NCBI RefSeq assembly: GCF_023898865.1
Contig: NZ_JAGSOV010000015.1
Span: 124,001-188,000 of the forward strand
Reading direction: 5' to 3'
DNA from: Pseudonocardia humida
GTDB taxonomy: Bacteria; Actinomycetota; Actinomycetes; Mycobacteriales; Pseudonocardiaceae
Length of the DNA: 64,000 nucleotides
Shown: piece after piece, positions 17,539 to 26,497 of the stretch
Layout: each line of letters begins with the position of its first letter
Position numbering within the stretch: the stretch's first letter is position 1
Program-made: the position numbers and the translations under genes
Notes under the pieces: model-generated
Seen by the model: only the letters and a program-made list of their open reading frames with translations
What the model was told of the DNA's origin: nothing
Database searches by the model: none

Positions 17539-18485
17539 TCGTCGAGACGCACGGGCTGCGCCGGGAGTTCCGGATCGGGCGCATCGGCCGTCGCCGCACC
17601 GTCGTCGCGGTCGACGGGATCGACCTGACCGTGGCGCACGGGGAGGCCGTCGGGTTCCTCGGACCCAACGGCGCCGGGAAGTCGACGACGATCAAGATGC
17701 TGACCGGCATCCTGGTACCGACCGCGGGAACGTTGCGCGTCTGCGACCTGGACCCGGTGCGCAGCCGCCGCGAGCTGGCCCGACGCATCGGCGTGGTGTT
17801 CGGGCAGCGCAGCCAGCTGTGGTGGGACCTGCCGCTGCGGGAGAGCTTCGCGCTGCTGCGGGCCATCCACCGGGTCGAGCCCGCCGTGCACCGCGAGCGG
17901 CTCGACCGCTGCGTCGACGTGCTCGGGCTGGCCGAGTTCCTGGACGTGCCGGTGCGCCAGCTCTCGCTGGGCCAGCGGATGCGCGGCGAGGTCACCGCGG
18001 CCCTGCTGCACGCCCCCGACCTGCTCGTCCTCGACGAGCCGACGGTCGGGCTCGACCTGGTCAGCAAGGAGCGGCTGCGGCTGTTCCTGCAGGAGGTCAA
18101 CGCCGCGGGCGAGGTCACGGTGCTGCTCACGACGCACGACCTGGCCGACGTCGAGCGCCTGTGCCGGCGGGTCGTGGTGATCGACCACGGCACCGTGGTC
18201 GCCGACGACTCGCTCGCCGTCCTGCGCACGACGTTCGGCGGGGCCCGCGAACTGGTGGTCGAGCTGACCGCGCCCACCCCGGCGCTGACCGGGCTGCCCG
18301 GGGTGCGGGGCGTCGCGGTGGAGGCCGACGGCCTGCGCCAGCGCCTCGCCTTCTCCCCCGCCGACACCACGGCCGCGGCCCTGATCGCCGCGGTCGCCGC
18401 GCGCGTCGACCTGCGGGACGTGACGGTGGTCGAGCCCTCCATCGAGGACGTCATCCGCACCCTCTACGCCACCCGCACCACCTGA
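17535..18485 (+). CDS. ABC exporter ATP-binding protein (COG4586-like)
   Basis: A 316-residue ATPase that powers the two upstream ABC-2 permeases. Walker A is FLGPNGAGKSTTIKML (about 48-63), the Q loop GVVFGQRSQLWWDL is at about 94-107, the signature VRQLSLGQRMRGEVTAALL at about 141-159, and Walker B LLVLDEPTVGLD at about 164-175. The H-loop His is in LLTTHDLADVERLC. The GQRSQLWWDLP segment is characteristic of COG4586. A C-terminal extension of about 90 residues is usual in this group. The ATG at 17535 overlaps the preceding stop. The operon ends at a strong hairpin (18531-18583). Confidence 0.9.
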   Translation: MIVETHGLRREFRIGRIGRRRTVVAVDGIDLTVAHGEAVGFLGPNGAGKSTTIKMLTGILVPTAGTLRVCDLDPVRSRRELARRIGVVFGQRSQLWWDLPLRESFALLRAIHRVEPAVHRERLDRCVDVLGLAEFLDVPVRQLSLGQRMRGEVTAALLHAPDLLVLDEPTVGLDLVSKERLRLFLQEVNAAGEVTVLLTTHDLADVERLCRRVVVIDHGTVVADDSLAVLRTTFGGARELVVELTAPTPALTGLPGVRGVAVEADGLRQRLAFSPADTTAAALIAAVAARVDLRDVTVVEPSIEDVIRTLYATRTT

Positions 18486-18530
18486 CGCCCTCCCCGCGCC
18501 CGGCCCCGGCTCCCGCCCCCGCCCCGCCGT

Positions 18531-18583
18531 GTCAGGAAAGCCACCATCAGGACGTCTGGTGTCCTGATGGTGGCTTTCCTGAC
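18531..18583. terminator. long perfect hairpin of the CAGGAAAGCCAC family
   Basis: Perfect 23-bp arms (18531-18553 and 18561-18583) flank a 7-nt loop. It lies 45 bp after the ABC exporter operon and 58 bp before the convergent DUF2252 gene end, so it can terminate both strands. The arm core CAGGAAAGCCAC is shared with the elements at 15804, 42114 and 63145. Confidence 0.75.
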
Positions 18584-18641
18584 ATCCGGGCGGGGGCGGG
18601 GGCGGGCGGCGGCGGGGGCGGGAGCCGGGGGGTGGGCGGCG

Positions 18642-19967
18642 TCAGAGGTGGGTGGAGGAGGAGACGCCGGGGATCGCGCCGCTGCGGAAGGCGTCGACGA
18701 ACAGGGCGTGGTCGGCGCGGACCTGGCTCGCGTAGGTGTGCGCGAACTCGACCACCCAGTCGGTGAACTCCGCGTCCCGCCCGCCGATCGAGGCGGCGAT
18801 CGCGTCCTCGCTCTGGAACGGCACGAGCGAGTGGTCGGCCTCGGAGTCGGCGACGCTGTGCGCCTTCGCGGTGGCCTTGCCCAGGTAGTCCACGACCGGG
18901 CCGATCTCCGCCGGCTCGGTCAGCTCCGACCAGTCCAGGTCGGCCTCGTAGGGCGAGACCTCGCTGACCACGAAGCCGACGCCGTCCAGGTCGGTCCAGC
19001 CGAGCAGCCGGTCGGCGTGGGCCTGCAGGGCGCGCTGGGACACGGCGGTGCGGTGCCCGTGGTGGTGGAACGCGCCGGCGATGGCGGGGTCGGTGACCAC
19101 GCGCGAGGGCGCGGCCACGTTGCCCTGCTTCATCGACAGCACGACGTCGTTGTCGAGCGCCTCGTTGTAGCCCTCGATCAGCACGGTGTACGCGGGCAGC
19201 CCGGCGCTGCCGATGCCGAACCCGGAGCGGCCGGCCACGTCCTTCACCGCGTAGGCGACGCCGCGGTAGCGCTTCTGCTCCGGGATCGACTCCAGGTAGC
19301 GCTCGAACGCGTCGAGCACGGCGGTCCGCTCGCCGTCCTCGAGCCTGCGCAGGCCGGGGACGCCGCGCAGGCGGCGGTCGAAGCCCTCGGTCTCGGTGAT
19401 GGCGTCGAGCAGGCCGACGCGGGTGCGCAGCCGGGCCAGCTGCAGCACCTGGTGCACGGGCCCGTCGGTGGAGCCCAGCCGCAGCGAGAAGCTGCGGTCG
19501 TCGTCGCGCTCGACGAAGCGGCGGATCTGGGCGACGTAGGCGCCCACGTACCGGCGGACGAGCGCGGTGATGTCGTCGTCGGAGATGGCCTTGCTCCAGG
19601 CCATCAGGGCGAGGCTGGCCGCGAACCGGTTGACGTCCCAGGTGTAGTGCCCGACGTAGGCCTCGTCGAAGTCGTTGACGTCGAAGATGAGGGCGCCGTC
19701 GCCGTCCATGTAGGTGCCGAAGTTCTCGGCGTGCAGGTCGCCCTGGATCCACACGCGGCTGGTGCGCTCGTCGACCCACGGGTCGTCGCGGTCGGCGACG
19801 TCGGCGTAGAACAGGCAGGCGCTGCCCCGGTAGAAGGCGAACGGGTCGGCCGCCATCTTGCGGAACTTGGTGCGGAACGCCGCGGGATCGGCGGCCATCA
19901 GGTCGGAGAACGCCGCAACCAGGGTGTCCACGATCGTGGCGGCACGGTCCGTCATGGCGCTGATCAT
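18642..19967 (-). CDS. DUF2252 family protein (kinase-like fold)
   Basis: A 441-residue DUF2252 protein. Motifs resemble aminoglycoside-phosphotransferase/kinase-like proteins: FYRGSACLFYAD (about 46-57), WIQGDLHAENFGTY (about 72-85, the catalytic-loop-like Asp), IFDVNDFDEAYVG (about 93-105, metal-binding-like Asp), and VKDVAGRSGFGIGSAG (about 242-257). A phosphotransferase activity is suggested by the fold, but no substrate is established. The start is ATG at 19967, with a second ATG four codons later equally possible. It is convergent with the ABC exporter operon. Confidence 0.85.
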   Translation of the reverse strand: MISAMTDRAATIVDTLVAAFSDLMAADPAAFRTKFRKMAADPFAFYRGSACLFYADVADRDDPWVDERTSRVWIQGDLHAENFGTYMDGDGALIFDVNDFDEAYVGHYTWDVNRFAASLALMAWSKAISDDDITALVRRYVGAYVAQIRRFVERDDDRSFSLRLGSTDGPVHQVLQLARLRTRVGLLDAITETEGFDRRLRGVPGLRRLEDGERTAVLDAFERYLESIPEQKRYRGVAYAVKDVAGRSGFGIGSAGLPAYTVLIEGYNEALDNDVVLSMKQGNVAAPSRVVTDPAIAGAFHHHGHRTAVSQRALQAHADRLLGWTDLDGVGFVVSEVSPYEADLDWSELTEPAEIGPVVDYLGKATAKAHSVADSEADHSLVPFQSEDAIAASIGGRDAEFTDWVVEFAHTYASQVRADHALFVDAFRSGAIPGVSSSTHL

Positions 19968-19988
19968 GCCCCGCCGGGTGTCGGTGCG

Positions 19989-20288
19989 TCAGTACGTCAG
20001 GTCCGACGACGCCCGCACGATCGTCAGCGCCAGCACCAGCATCGCCCCGCCGAACGCCGAGTAGACCAGCACGTCGACGGGGCGGCTGCGGATGGCCAGC
20101 AGGCCGACGCGGTCGGTGGGCAGCACGATCCGCAGCAGCGCGGCGAGCAGCAGCGCGCCGCCGAGCAGCGCCGCGCCCTCCCGCCAGTGCTGGGTGAGCA
20201 CCCGGACCATCCCCACCGCGACGACGGTGAACACCAGCGCCAGCGGGGCGTGCACCGGCAGCCGGGAGCGCAGACCGGGCACGGTCAC
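19989..20288 (-). CDS. DUF3017 family membrane protein
   Basis: A 99-residue protein with three hydrophobic segments (about 11-28, 36-53 and 75-90). The signature [20 protein letters not shown] and [20 protein letters not shown] identifies DUF3017, usually encoded directly downstream of folD in actinobacteria. It starts with GTG at 20288, overlapping the folD stop by 4 bp (GTGA), so translation is coupled. No function is known. The start was set by this overlap; the longer open frame upstream is antisense-free but lies within folD out of frame. Confidence 0.85.
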   Translation of the reverse strand: MTVPGLRSRLPVHAPLALVFTVVAVGMVRVLTQHWREGAALLGGALLLAALLRIVLPTDRVGLLAIRSRPVDVLVYSAFGGAMLVLALTIVRASSDLTY

Positions 20289-21142
20289 AGCCCCGCCGCG
20301 GTCCGCTCCGCGGCCTCGACCACGTTGGTGAGCAGCATGGCCCTGGTCATCGGGCCGACGCCGCCGGGCATGGGGGCGATCAGCCCGGCCACCTCGGCGG
20401 CCTCGGGGGCCACGTCGCCGCGCAGGCCCTCGTCGGTGCGGGTGACGCCGACGTCGAGCACCGCCGCCCCCGGCTTGATCATGTCGGCGGTGATGAGCCC
20501 CCGGTTGCCCGCCGCGGCCACCACCACGTCGGCGCGGCGCACCTCGGCGGCCAGGTCGCGCGTGCCGGTGTGGCACAGGGTGACGGTGGCGTTCTCCGAG
20601 CGCCGGGTGAGCAGCAGGCCCAGCGGCCTGCCCACGGTGATGCCGCGCCCGACCACCACCACGTGGGCCCCGTTGAGCTCGACGTCGTAGCGCCGGCACA
20701 GCTCGACGATGCCGCGCGGGGTGCACGGCAGCGGGCCGGGCTCGCCCAGCACCAGCCGGCCCAGGCTCACCGGGTGCAGGCCGTCGGCGTCCTTGGCCGG
20801 GTCGATGCGCTCCAGCGCGGCCCCGGCGTCCAGCCCGGCGGGCAGCGGCAGCTGCACGATGTAGCCGGTGCAGGCCGGGTCGGCGTTCAGCTCGTCGATG
20901 ACGGCCTCGACGTCGGCCTGGGTGGCGGTGGCGGGCAGCTCGCGCTGCAGCGAGGTGATGCCGACCTTGGCGCAGTCGCGGTGCTTGCCCCGGACGTAGG
21001 AGTGCGAGCCCGGGTCGTCGCCGACGAGCACGGTGCCCAGACCCGGGGTGACCCCGGCGGCCTTGAGCTTCTCGACGCGCCCCGCGATCTCGCCGAGGAT
21101 CTCCTGGAGGGTGGCCTTGCCGTCCATCACCGTCGCCGTCAC
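20285..21142 (-). CDS. folD: bifunctional methylenetetrahydrofolate dehydrogenase/cyclohydrolase
   Basis: A 285-residue FolD, which oxidises 5,10-methylene-THF with NADP and hydrolyses the product to 10-formyl-THF for purine and formate metabolism. Motifs: [12 protein letters not shown] (catalytic Tyr and Lys, about 46-57), [11 protein letters not shown] (about 92-102), [35 protein letters not shown] (NADP loop, about 160-176), AVLDVGV and the C-terminal [17 protein letters not shown] at 21142 was chosen for the GGGAGG site just upstream. It is coupled to the DUF3017 gene. The purH and purN genes that use formyl-THF lie at 42-44 kb. Confidence 0.97.
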   Translation of the reverse strand: MTATVMDGKATLQEILGEIAGRVEKLKAAGVTPGLGTVLVGDDPGSHSYVRGKHRDCAKVGITSLQRELPATATQADVEAVIDELNADPACTGYIVQLPLPAGLDAGAALERIDPAKDADGLHPVSLGRLVLGEPGPLPCTPRGIVELCRRYDVELNGAHVVVVGRGITVGRPLGLLLTRRSENATVTLCHTGTRDLAAEVRRADVVVAAAGNRGLITADMIKPGAAVLDVGVTRTDEGLRGDVAPEAAEVAGLIAPMPGGVGPMTRAMLLTNVVEAAERTAAGL

Positions 21143-21263
21143 GGCGCCATCCTCCCAGAACGGGTCGCCCGCCCGGACCGGCCGGGTTCCGTGGTCGGGG
21201 TGCGCACCGCCGCCGGGGCTCCCCGCGACGGGTGTCGCACGGCGGGGCACCGGCTGCGGCCGC

Positions 21264-21647
21264 TCAGCCCGGCAGCGTCCGGGTGATCTGGTCGACCCGG
21301 CGCAGCCGCCCGTCGGGGGCGAGGGTCCCGAACAGGTGCGCGTCCATCGTCAGCTCGCGCCCCTTCCGGAGGGTGGCGCGCAGGGTGTAGCGGGCGGCGA
21401 CGCGGTCGCCGGAGACGACGACGTCGTGCACCTCCACCCGCACCGAGCGGGCGTTGTGGCGGGCCGGCCGGACGTGGGCGACGAGCCGGTCGCGGTCGAG
21501 CGCGTTGCCGTCGGACACCCACTGGATGTCGGGCGCGTGGTACCGGTCGACGACCGCGGCCGGGTCCTCGTCGCCGGAGGTCATCTCCGCGGTGTACCCG
21601 CGGAGGTAGCCGGCGAAGTCGTCGGCGGGGACGGGAGCGGTGGGCAT
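21264..21647 (-). CDS. SnoaL-like/NTF2-fold protein
   Basis: A 127-residue NTF2-like protein. Its N-terminal helix ([20 protein letters not shown]) is followed by [20 protein letters not shown] and a core sheet with [20 protein letters not shown]. The C-terminus is [20 protein letters not shown]. Family members include SnoaL-type cyclases, ketosteroid isomerase-like enzymes and stress proteins, so the reaction is not determined. ATG at 21647 was chosen over an earlier in-frame ATG at 21677, which falls inside the operator region. It is divergent from a TetR gene with a near-perfect palindrome between them, so it is the likely target of that repressor. Confidence 0.8.
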   Translation of the reverse strand: MPTAPVPADDFAGYLRGYTAEMTSGDEDPAAVVDRYHAPDIQWVSDGNALDRDRLVAHVRPARHNARSVRVEVHDVVVSGDRVAARYTLRATLRKGRELTMDAHLFGTLAPDGRLRRVDQITRTLPG

Positions 21648-21659
21648 GCGGACCCCCTT

Positions 21660-21679
21660 CTTTGACAGCGATGTCAAAG
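21660..21679. promoter_or_regulatory. perfect TetR-type operator between divergent genes
   Basis: The perfect inverted repeat CTTTGACA-GCGA-TGTCAAAG contains a -35-like TTGACA. It lies 12 bp upstream of the SnoaL-like start and 28 bp upstream of the TetR start. A second small palindrome, GCTTG-A-CAAGC (21697-21707), touches the TetR ATG and carries another TTGACA. The region is AT-richer than its surroundings. Repression of both genes by the TetR protein is the simplest reading. Confidence 0.6.
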
Positions 21680-21707
21680 ATAAGGCCGCCGGCTAAGCTT
21701 GACAAGC

Positions 21708-22310
21708 ATGTCCGAGATCCCGCCCGCCCGCCGCCGCCGCGCGGACGCCCGCCGGCACGCCGCCGCCGTGCTGGACGCGGCCACCCGCGTGCTCGGCCGC
21801 ACCCCCGAGGCCGGGATCGAGCAGGTCGCCGCGGCCGCCGGCGTGACGCGCCAGACCGTCTACGCGCACTTCCCCACCCGCGACGCGCTGCTCGCCGCGG
21901 TGCTGGACCGGATCACCACCGACGTGCTGGACGAGCTGGATGCCGCCGAGCGCGACGCCCCCTCGGCGACCGGGGCCCTGCTGGCGCTGCTGGACGCGAC
22001 CTGGCGGCTGCTGGAGCGCTACCCGCTGCTGCTGCACGAGTCGGTGGCCGCGCCCGATCCGGCGCAGGACCACGCCCGGCACGAGCCCATCCGGGCGCGC
22101 TTCGAGCGGGTCCTGCGCCGCGGGCGCGACGGCGGCGAGTTCGACCGCGACCTCCCCCTGGACTGGCTGGTCGCCGCCGTGATCGCGCTCGGGCACGCGG
22201 CCGGCGCCGAGGTGGGCACCGGCCGGTCGACCGCGGCCGCGGCGTCGGCGGCGCTGCGGACGAGCGTGCTGCGGCTGCTCGGGCCCGCGCGCCCGCCGTC
22301 GGACCGCTGA
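21708..22310 (+). CDS. TetR-family transcriptional regulator
   Basis: A 200-residue TetR protein. DNA-binding helices lie at about residues 13-55: RADARRHAAAVLDAATRVLG, GIEQVAAAAGVTRQTVYAHF and TRDALLAAVLDRI. The C-terminal helical domain includes LLDATWRLLERYPLLLHESV. ATG at 21708 was preferred to a TTG three codons earlier, which lies in the promoter palindrome. It is divergent from the SnoaL-like gene, and the shared operator at 21660-21679 points to joint repression. The ligand is unknown. Confidence 0.88.
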   Translation: MSEIPPARRRRADARRHAAAVLDAATRVLGRTPEAGIEQVAAAAGVTRQTVYAHFPTRDALLAAVLDRITTDVLDELDAAERDAPSATGALLALLDATWRLLERYPLLLHESVAAPDPAQDHARHEPIRARFERVLRRGRDGGEFDRDLPLDWLVAAVIALGHAAGAEVGTGRSTAAAASAALRTSVLRLLGPARPPSDR

Positions 22311-22319
22311 CCCCGATCC

Positions 22320-22892
22320 TCAGCCCCGGACCACCGGTGCCGGCCGCGGCGCCGACCGGCCGGCGCGGGCCGGCACGTCGAGCGCGACCGAGAGCCCCAG
22401 CAGCAGCGGGACGACGACCAGGTACACCGAGGTGACCGCCTCCGGCGCCACGAAACCGACCGGCAGCCACAGCGCGGTGGCCAGGAGCAGCCAGCTCGTG
22501 CGGGCCGGCCACACGCGCGCGGCCACGACGGTGATCCCGACCGCGATCATCCCCAGCTGGCTCAGCGGCCAGGCCATGTCCAGCGCCAGCAGCGCCCCGG
22601 ACAGCTCGTACTGCCCCCGCGCCAGCGCGATCAGCGTGGACAGCGCGGCCAGCCCCAGCAGGACCAGCTCCACCGCGACCGACCAGCGCCCCCACCGGCC
22701 GCGCCCGGCTGCTCCGGTCCCGCCCACCACCGCGACGAGCGCGATCACGCCGAGCAGGTACACCCCGCTGGACCACACGTCGGTGGCGCTCACCGCGTCC
22801 CCGTCCGGCGGCGCCAGCAGGCCGACCGCACCCCACACGACCCCGCCCGCGGCGACCGCCGCCCCACCCGCCCGGACCATCGCGCTGTTCAT
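22320..22892 (-). CDS. hypothetical polytopic membrane protein
   Basis: A 190-residue membrane protein with about six hydrophobic segments (near residues 7-25, 43-60, 72-90, 102-125, 132-150 and 155-172) and a short Arg/Pro-rich cytoplasmic tail (RAGRSAPRPAPVVRG). The start is ATG at 22892. No family is recognised; the composition is like many small actinobacterial membrane proteins. It is convergent with the TetR gene (9 bp between the stops) and divergent from the first NarL-type two-component system, so it stands alone. Confidence 0.6.
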   Translation of the reverse strand: MNSAMVRAGGAAVAAGGVVWGAVGLLAPPDGDAVSATDVWSSGVYLLGVIALVAVVGGTGAAGRGRWGRWSVAVELVLLGLAALSTLIALARGQYELSGALLALDMAWPLSQLGMIAVGITVVAARVWPARTSWLLLATALWLPVGFVAPEAVTSVYLVVVPLLLGLSVALDVPARAGRSAPRPAPVVRG

Positions 22893-23063
22893 CGCCTGTC
22901 TCCTCCCCCGCCCGCCGCGGCTCGGCGGGCCGGGACAGCCTGGCCGCGCGACCCCGTTCCGGTCGTCGCCCGCGATCGTGATCCCGGCGTCCGCCGCGCG
23001 GTGGACGCGGATCCACCGCGAGGGGGACTCCGGCGGGCGCCGGCTCGGCTAGCGTCAGCCGCT

Positions 23064-24200
23064 GTGCGCGCCCCCACCCGCCTCGACGCGGCCATCGCGG
23101 GCGCGCTCGGCGCCGGGGGCCTCGCCGAGCTGGCGCTCGGCGCGCTGCCCGACTCCGACCCGCTGGTCGCCGCGGGCGTGATCGTGATCGCCGCGGGTGC
23201 GCTGCTGCTGCGCACGCGGGTGCCGCTCGTGGCGTTCGGGGTGGCGCTGCTGGTGCTGGCGGCCTCGGAGCTGCCCGGCGACGGCGTCGGGCTGACCGCG
23301 TCGATGGCGCTCGGCCTGCTGGTCGCGCTGAGCAGCGTCGCCCAGCGGTGCGCGCCCGCCGTGGGTGCGGCGGCGGCGACGGGCACGTTCGCGCTCTTCG
23401 GCGCCCTGAGCCTGCTCGGCGACCGCCCGTGGGACGTGATGGCGATGCTGCTGGGCACCGGCTCGGCGTGGGGCATCGGCCGGCTGGTGCGCCGCGAGCA
23501 GGAGCGCAGCGCCGAGCTGGCCGCCGTCGCCGCCCAGCTGGCGCTGGAGCGCGAGGCGCGGGCGGACGAGGCGGTGCGCGTCGAGCGCGGGCGGATCGCC
23601 CGCGAGCTGCACGACGCCGTGGCCCACATCGTCAGCGTGATGACCCTGCAGGTCGGCGGCGTGCGCCGGCTGCTGGACGCCGGCGGCGGGCACGACCGCG
23701 AGGCCGGGATGCTGCGCGGGGTGGAGGACCTCGGCCGGGAGGCGGTGGCCGAGCTGCACCGGGTGGTCGGGGTGCTGCGCGCGCTCGCCGCCGAACCCGA
23801 TGGGGAGTCCGGGCTGGCGCCGCCGCCCCGGCTGGAGCACGTCGGGCAGCTGGCCGAGCGCATCCGGTCGGCCGGGCTGCCGGTCGACCTGCGGGTCGAG
23901 GGCGAGCCGCGCCCGCTGCCCGGCGGGCTCGACCTGGCCGCCTACCGGATCGTCCAGGAGGGCCTGACGAACGCGCTCAAGCACGCCGGGCCGGCGCGGG
24001 CGCGCGTCGTCGTGCGCTACGACCCCGCCGAGCTGACCGTGTCGGTCGTCGACGACGGCGCGGGCGGCCCCGGCGAACCGGCAGGCCACGGTCTCGCCGG
24101 GATGCGCGAGCGCGTCGGCATGTACGGCGGCGAGCTGGAGACCGGGGCGGCCCCGGGCGGGGGCTGGGCGGTGCGCGCCCGGCTCCCGGCGCCGCCGTGA
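23064..24200 (+). CDS. NarL-type sensor histidine kinase (HisKA_3)
   Basis: A 378-residue sensor kinase. The N-terminal half has about five hydrophobic helices without a large extracellular loop, so it may sense within the membrane. The HisKA_3 dimerisation box GRIARELHDAVAHIVSVM carries the phospho-acceptor His near residue 192. The HATPase_c domain shows RIVQEGLTNALKHAGPA (N box), VVDDGAGGPG (G1) and GHGLAGMRERVGMYGG (G2). The start at GTG 23064 has a TAGCGT box ending 8 nt before it, fitting a leaderless transcript. The stop overlaps the response regulator start by 4 bp (GTGA). Confidence 0.9.
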   Translation: MRAPTRLDAAIAGALGAGGLAELALGALPDSDPLVAAGVIVIAAGALLLRTRVPLVAFGVALLVLAASELPGDGVGLTASMALGLLVALSSVAQRCAPAVGAAAATGTFALFGALSLLGDRPWDVMAMLLGTGSAWGIGRLVRREQERSAELAAVAAQLALEREARADEAVRVERGRIARELHDAVAHIVSVMTLQVGGVRRLLDAGGGHDREAGMLRGVEDLGREAVAELHRVVGVLRALAAEPDGESGLAPPPRLEHVGQLAERIRSAGLPVDLRVEGEPRPLPGGLDLAAYRIVQEGLTNALKHAGPARARVVVRYDPAELTVSVVDDGAGGPGEPAGHGLAGMRERVGMYGGELETGAAPGGGWAVRARLPAPP

Positions 24201-24868
24201 GCGGGCGCGCGATCCGCGTCCTGCTCGCCGACGACGAGATCATGATCCGGGCCGGGCTGCGGCTGGTGCTGGAGACCGAGCCCGACATCGTCGTCGTCGG
24301 CGAGGCGGGCGACGGGGCCGCCGCCGTGGCGGCCACCGCCGCGCTGCACCCCGACGTCGTGCTGATGGACGTGCGCATGCCGGGCCTGGACGGCCTGGCC
24401 GCGACCCGGCGCATCCTGGAGGGCCACCCCGCGGTCCGGGTCGTCGTGCTGACGACCTTCGACGACGACGCCAACGTGCACGCCGCGCTCCGGCTGGGCG
24501 CGAGCGGCTTCCTGCTCAAGGTGGCCCCGCCGGAGCGCCTGGTCGACGCGATCCGGGTGGCCGCCGACGGCGGCGCCCTGCTCGACCCGCTGGTCACCCG
24601 GCGGGTGATCAGCGCGTTCAGCACGCTGCCCGAGCCGGGCCGCCGCCCGCGCCCGCCGGCCCTCGACCGGCTCACCGACCGCGAGCACGAGGTGCTGCGG
24701 ATGCTGGCCCGCGGGCTGTCCAACGCCGAGATCGCCGCGGAGCTGGTGGTCGGCGAGGCCACGGTGAAGACCCACGTCGCGCGGGTGCTGATGAAGCTCG
24801 ACCTGCGCGACCGGGTCCAGGCGGTGGTGTTCGCCTACGAGCACGGTCTGGTGGAGCCGGGCGCCTGA
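24197..24868 (+). CDS. NarL/LuxR-type response regulator
   Basis: A 223-residue response regulator paired with the kinase before it. In the receiver domain (about 5-125) the acidic pocket is LLADDEIM, the phospho-acceptor Asp is in DVVLMDVRMPGLDG (about residue 58), the Thr switch is VLTTFDDD and the Lys is in GFLLKVAPP. The LuxR-type helix-turn-helix is at the end: LTDREHEVLRMLARGLSNAE then GEATVKTHVARVLMKLDLRD. It starts with GTG at 24197, overlapping the kinase stop. It ends 1 bp before the convergent secreted hydrolase gene. Target genes are unknown. Confidence 0.92.
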   Translation: MSGRAIRVLLADDEIMIRAGLRLVLETEPDIVVVGEAGDGAAAVAATAALHPDVVLMDVRMPGLDGLAATRRILEGHPAVRVVVLTTFDDDANVHAALRLGASGFLLKVAPPERLVDAIRVAADGGALLDPLVTRRVISAFSTLPEPGRRPRPPALDRLTDREHEVLRMLARGLSNAEIAAELVVGEATVKTHVARVLMKLDLRDRVQAVVFAYEHGLVEPGA

Positions 24869-24869
24869 G

Positions 24870-26318
24870 TCAGCAGGTGGTGCCGGGTTCGGGCAGCTCC
24901 AGGTCGGTCAGGTAGCGGTCGGCGACCTCGATGGCGCAGGCGTTGCCCGTCCGGTAGAGCACGTGGCCGGGGCCGTCGTGGCGGACGGCGACGCTGCCCG
25001 GGACCTGCCGGACGGCCCGCTCGGTGCCCGGGAAGTCGGTCCAGGTGCCCAGCCCGAGCAGCGGGGGCAGCCCGTCGGGCAGCGGGGCCGGCGGGTTGGC
25101 CAGCGGCGCGGGCCATCCCGCGCAGGTCAGGACGTGCGCGACGATCGGCATGGACACGCCCAGCGCCGGCCCCACCGCGCGTACCCGTTCGACCGTCCCG
25201 ACCATGTCGCGGTGGTCGTCGTAGCCGGGGATCTCCTGGCACTCGGTCAGCCCCACCGTGCTCACGACCGGGTACGGGTTGCCCCGCTCCGGCACGAACC
25301 CCGACCCGTCGCCGCCCTCGGCGGTGACGACGGCCGCGGCCATCGCCGGCCACTCCGGCGGGCCGGCCAGGAACGTGAAGCGCAGCAGGCCCTGCAGGTC
25401 GCGGCCGGTGTAGCGGATGTCGGTGCCGGGCACCGGCAGCGGCTCGCGGTCGGCCGCCGCGACGACGGCGAGCCAGCGCGCACGCACGTCGGTGCCGTGC
25501 AGCGCGCAGGCGGGCTCGGCGGCGCACCAGGCGACGAACCGGTCGAAGACCTCCTCGCCGTCGCGGGCCTGCTCGTCCACCTCGGCGTCCCAGTCGGCGG
25601 TGGAGTGGTTGGCCGTCCCGTCGAGGACCATCGCCCGCACGCGGTCGGGGAAGAGCCGCGCGTAGGCCTGGGCGAACATGCCGCCGTAGGACGCGCCGTA
25701 GAACGTCAGGCGCTCCTGGCCGAGCGCGCGCCGGATCGCCTCCATGTCGTGGGCGTGCGACGCCGAGTCCATGTGGTCGAACAGCACCGGGTCGGTGTCG
25801 CGGCAGGCCTGCGCGACCGCCCGGTTCGCCTCCGTGATCGCGTCGAACGCCGCCTGGTCGGCCGGGAACGGCGGCGTGGGCCGGGCCAGGGACCGGAAGT
25901 CGCAGTCCAGCCCGGTGCTGCGACCGCCGAACAGCCCGCCGTAGCCGCGGGTGTCCCAGGTGACGACGTCCATCCGGGCGCGCAGCGCGGCGAAGGACTC
26001 GGCGGCCTGGTCGCGCAGCATCGGGATGCCGGGGGCTCCCGGACCGCCGAAGTTGACCAGCACCGACCCCTCGGCGGTGCCGGTGGCCGGCAGCCGGCCC
26101 AGTGCGAGGGTGATGGTGCGGCCGTCGGGATCGGCCGGGTCGACGGGCACGTCGAGGGTGGCGCACTCCATGCCGACCGCGCCCGGGCCGTCGGGGCACG
26201 GGCCCCAGGTCAGCGCGGGGGCGTCGGCGCTCGCCACGGTCGTGCTCACGGTGATCGTCGCGATGACGGCCAGCACGGCCGCCAGCACGACGACGACCGC
26301 TCTTCGGGGCAGGTGCAT
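24870..26318 (-). CDS. secreted TAP-like tripeptidyl aminopeptidase/alpha-beta hydrolase
   Basis: A 482-residue exported alpha/beta hydrolase of the SlpD/SlpE/TAP type (Streptomyces tripeptidyl aminopeptidase relatives). The signal peptide is at about 1-32 (HLPRRAVVVVLAAVLAVIAT ... ASA). Other landmarks are the oxyanion region NFGGPGAPGIPML, nucleophile TFYGASYGGMFAQAYA with the Ser near 200, and C-terminal His in DGPGHVLYRTGNAC, where Cys pairs suggest disulphides. ATG at 26318 was chosen for its GGAGAG site and signal sequence; an upstream in-frame ATG lacks both. The usual acid motif (D-P-x-TP) is replaced by GTWTDFPGTER. It lies between two NarL-type two-component systems. Confidence 0.85.
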   Translation of the reverse strand: MHLPRRAVVVVLAAVLAVIATITVSTTVASADAPALTWGPCPDGPGAVGMECATLDVPVDPADPDGRTITLALGRLPATGTAEGSVLVNFGGPGAPGIPMLRDQAAESFAALRARMDVVTWDTRGYGGLFGGRSTGLDCDFRSLARPTPPFPADQAAFDAITEANRAVAQACRDTDPVLFDHMDSASHAHDMEAIRRALGQERLTFYGASYGGMFAQAYARLFPDRVRAMVLDGTANHSTADWDAEVDEQARDGEEVFDRFVAWCAAEPACALHGTDVRARWLAVVAAADREPLPVPGTDIRYTGRDLQGLLRFTFLAGPPEWPAMAAAVVTAEGGDGSGFVPERGNPYPVVSTVGLTECQEIPGYDDHRDMVGTVERVRAVGPALGVSMPIVAHVLTCAGWPAPLANPPAPLPDGLPPLLGLGTWTDFPGTERAVRQVPGSVAVRHDGPGHVLYRTGNACAIEVADRYLTDLELPEPGTTC

Positions 26319-26497
26319 GGCTCTCCAGGGTCGGGGCCGGGTCCCGACCAGGCTCCCGATCCGCGGCCCGCGGCACATCGGACCGGAGCCAGAAATCAAC
26401 CCTCCACCCCTGGTCGCACGGTCGCTCAGGGCTCCGACCGGGGTATGACAGACCCCGGTCGGACGGCCGGCGCGGCGCGCGCGGATACGCTCGGTCG

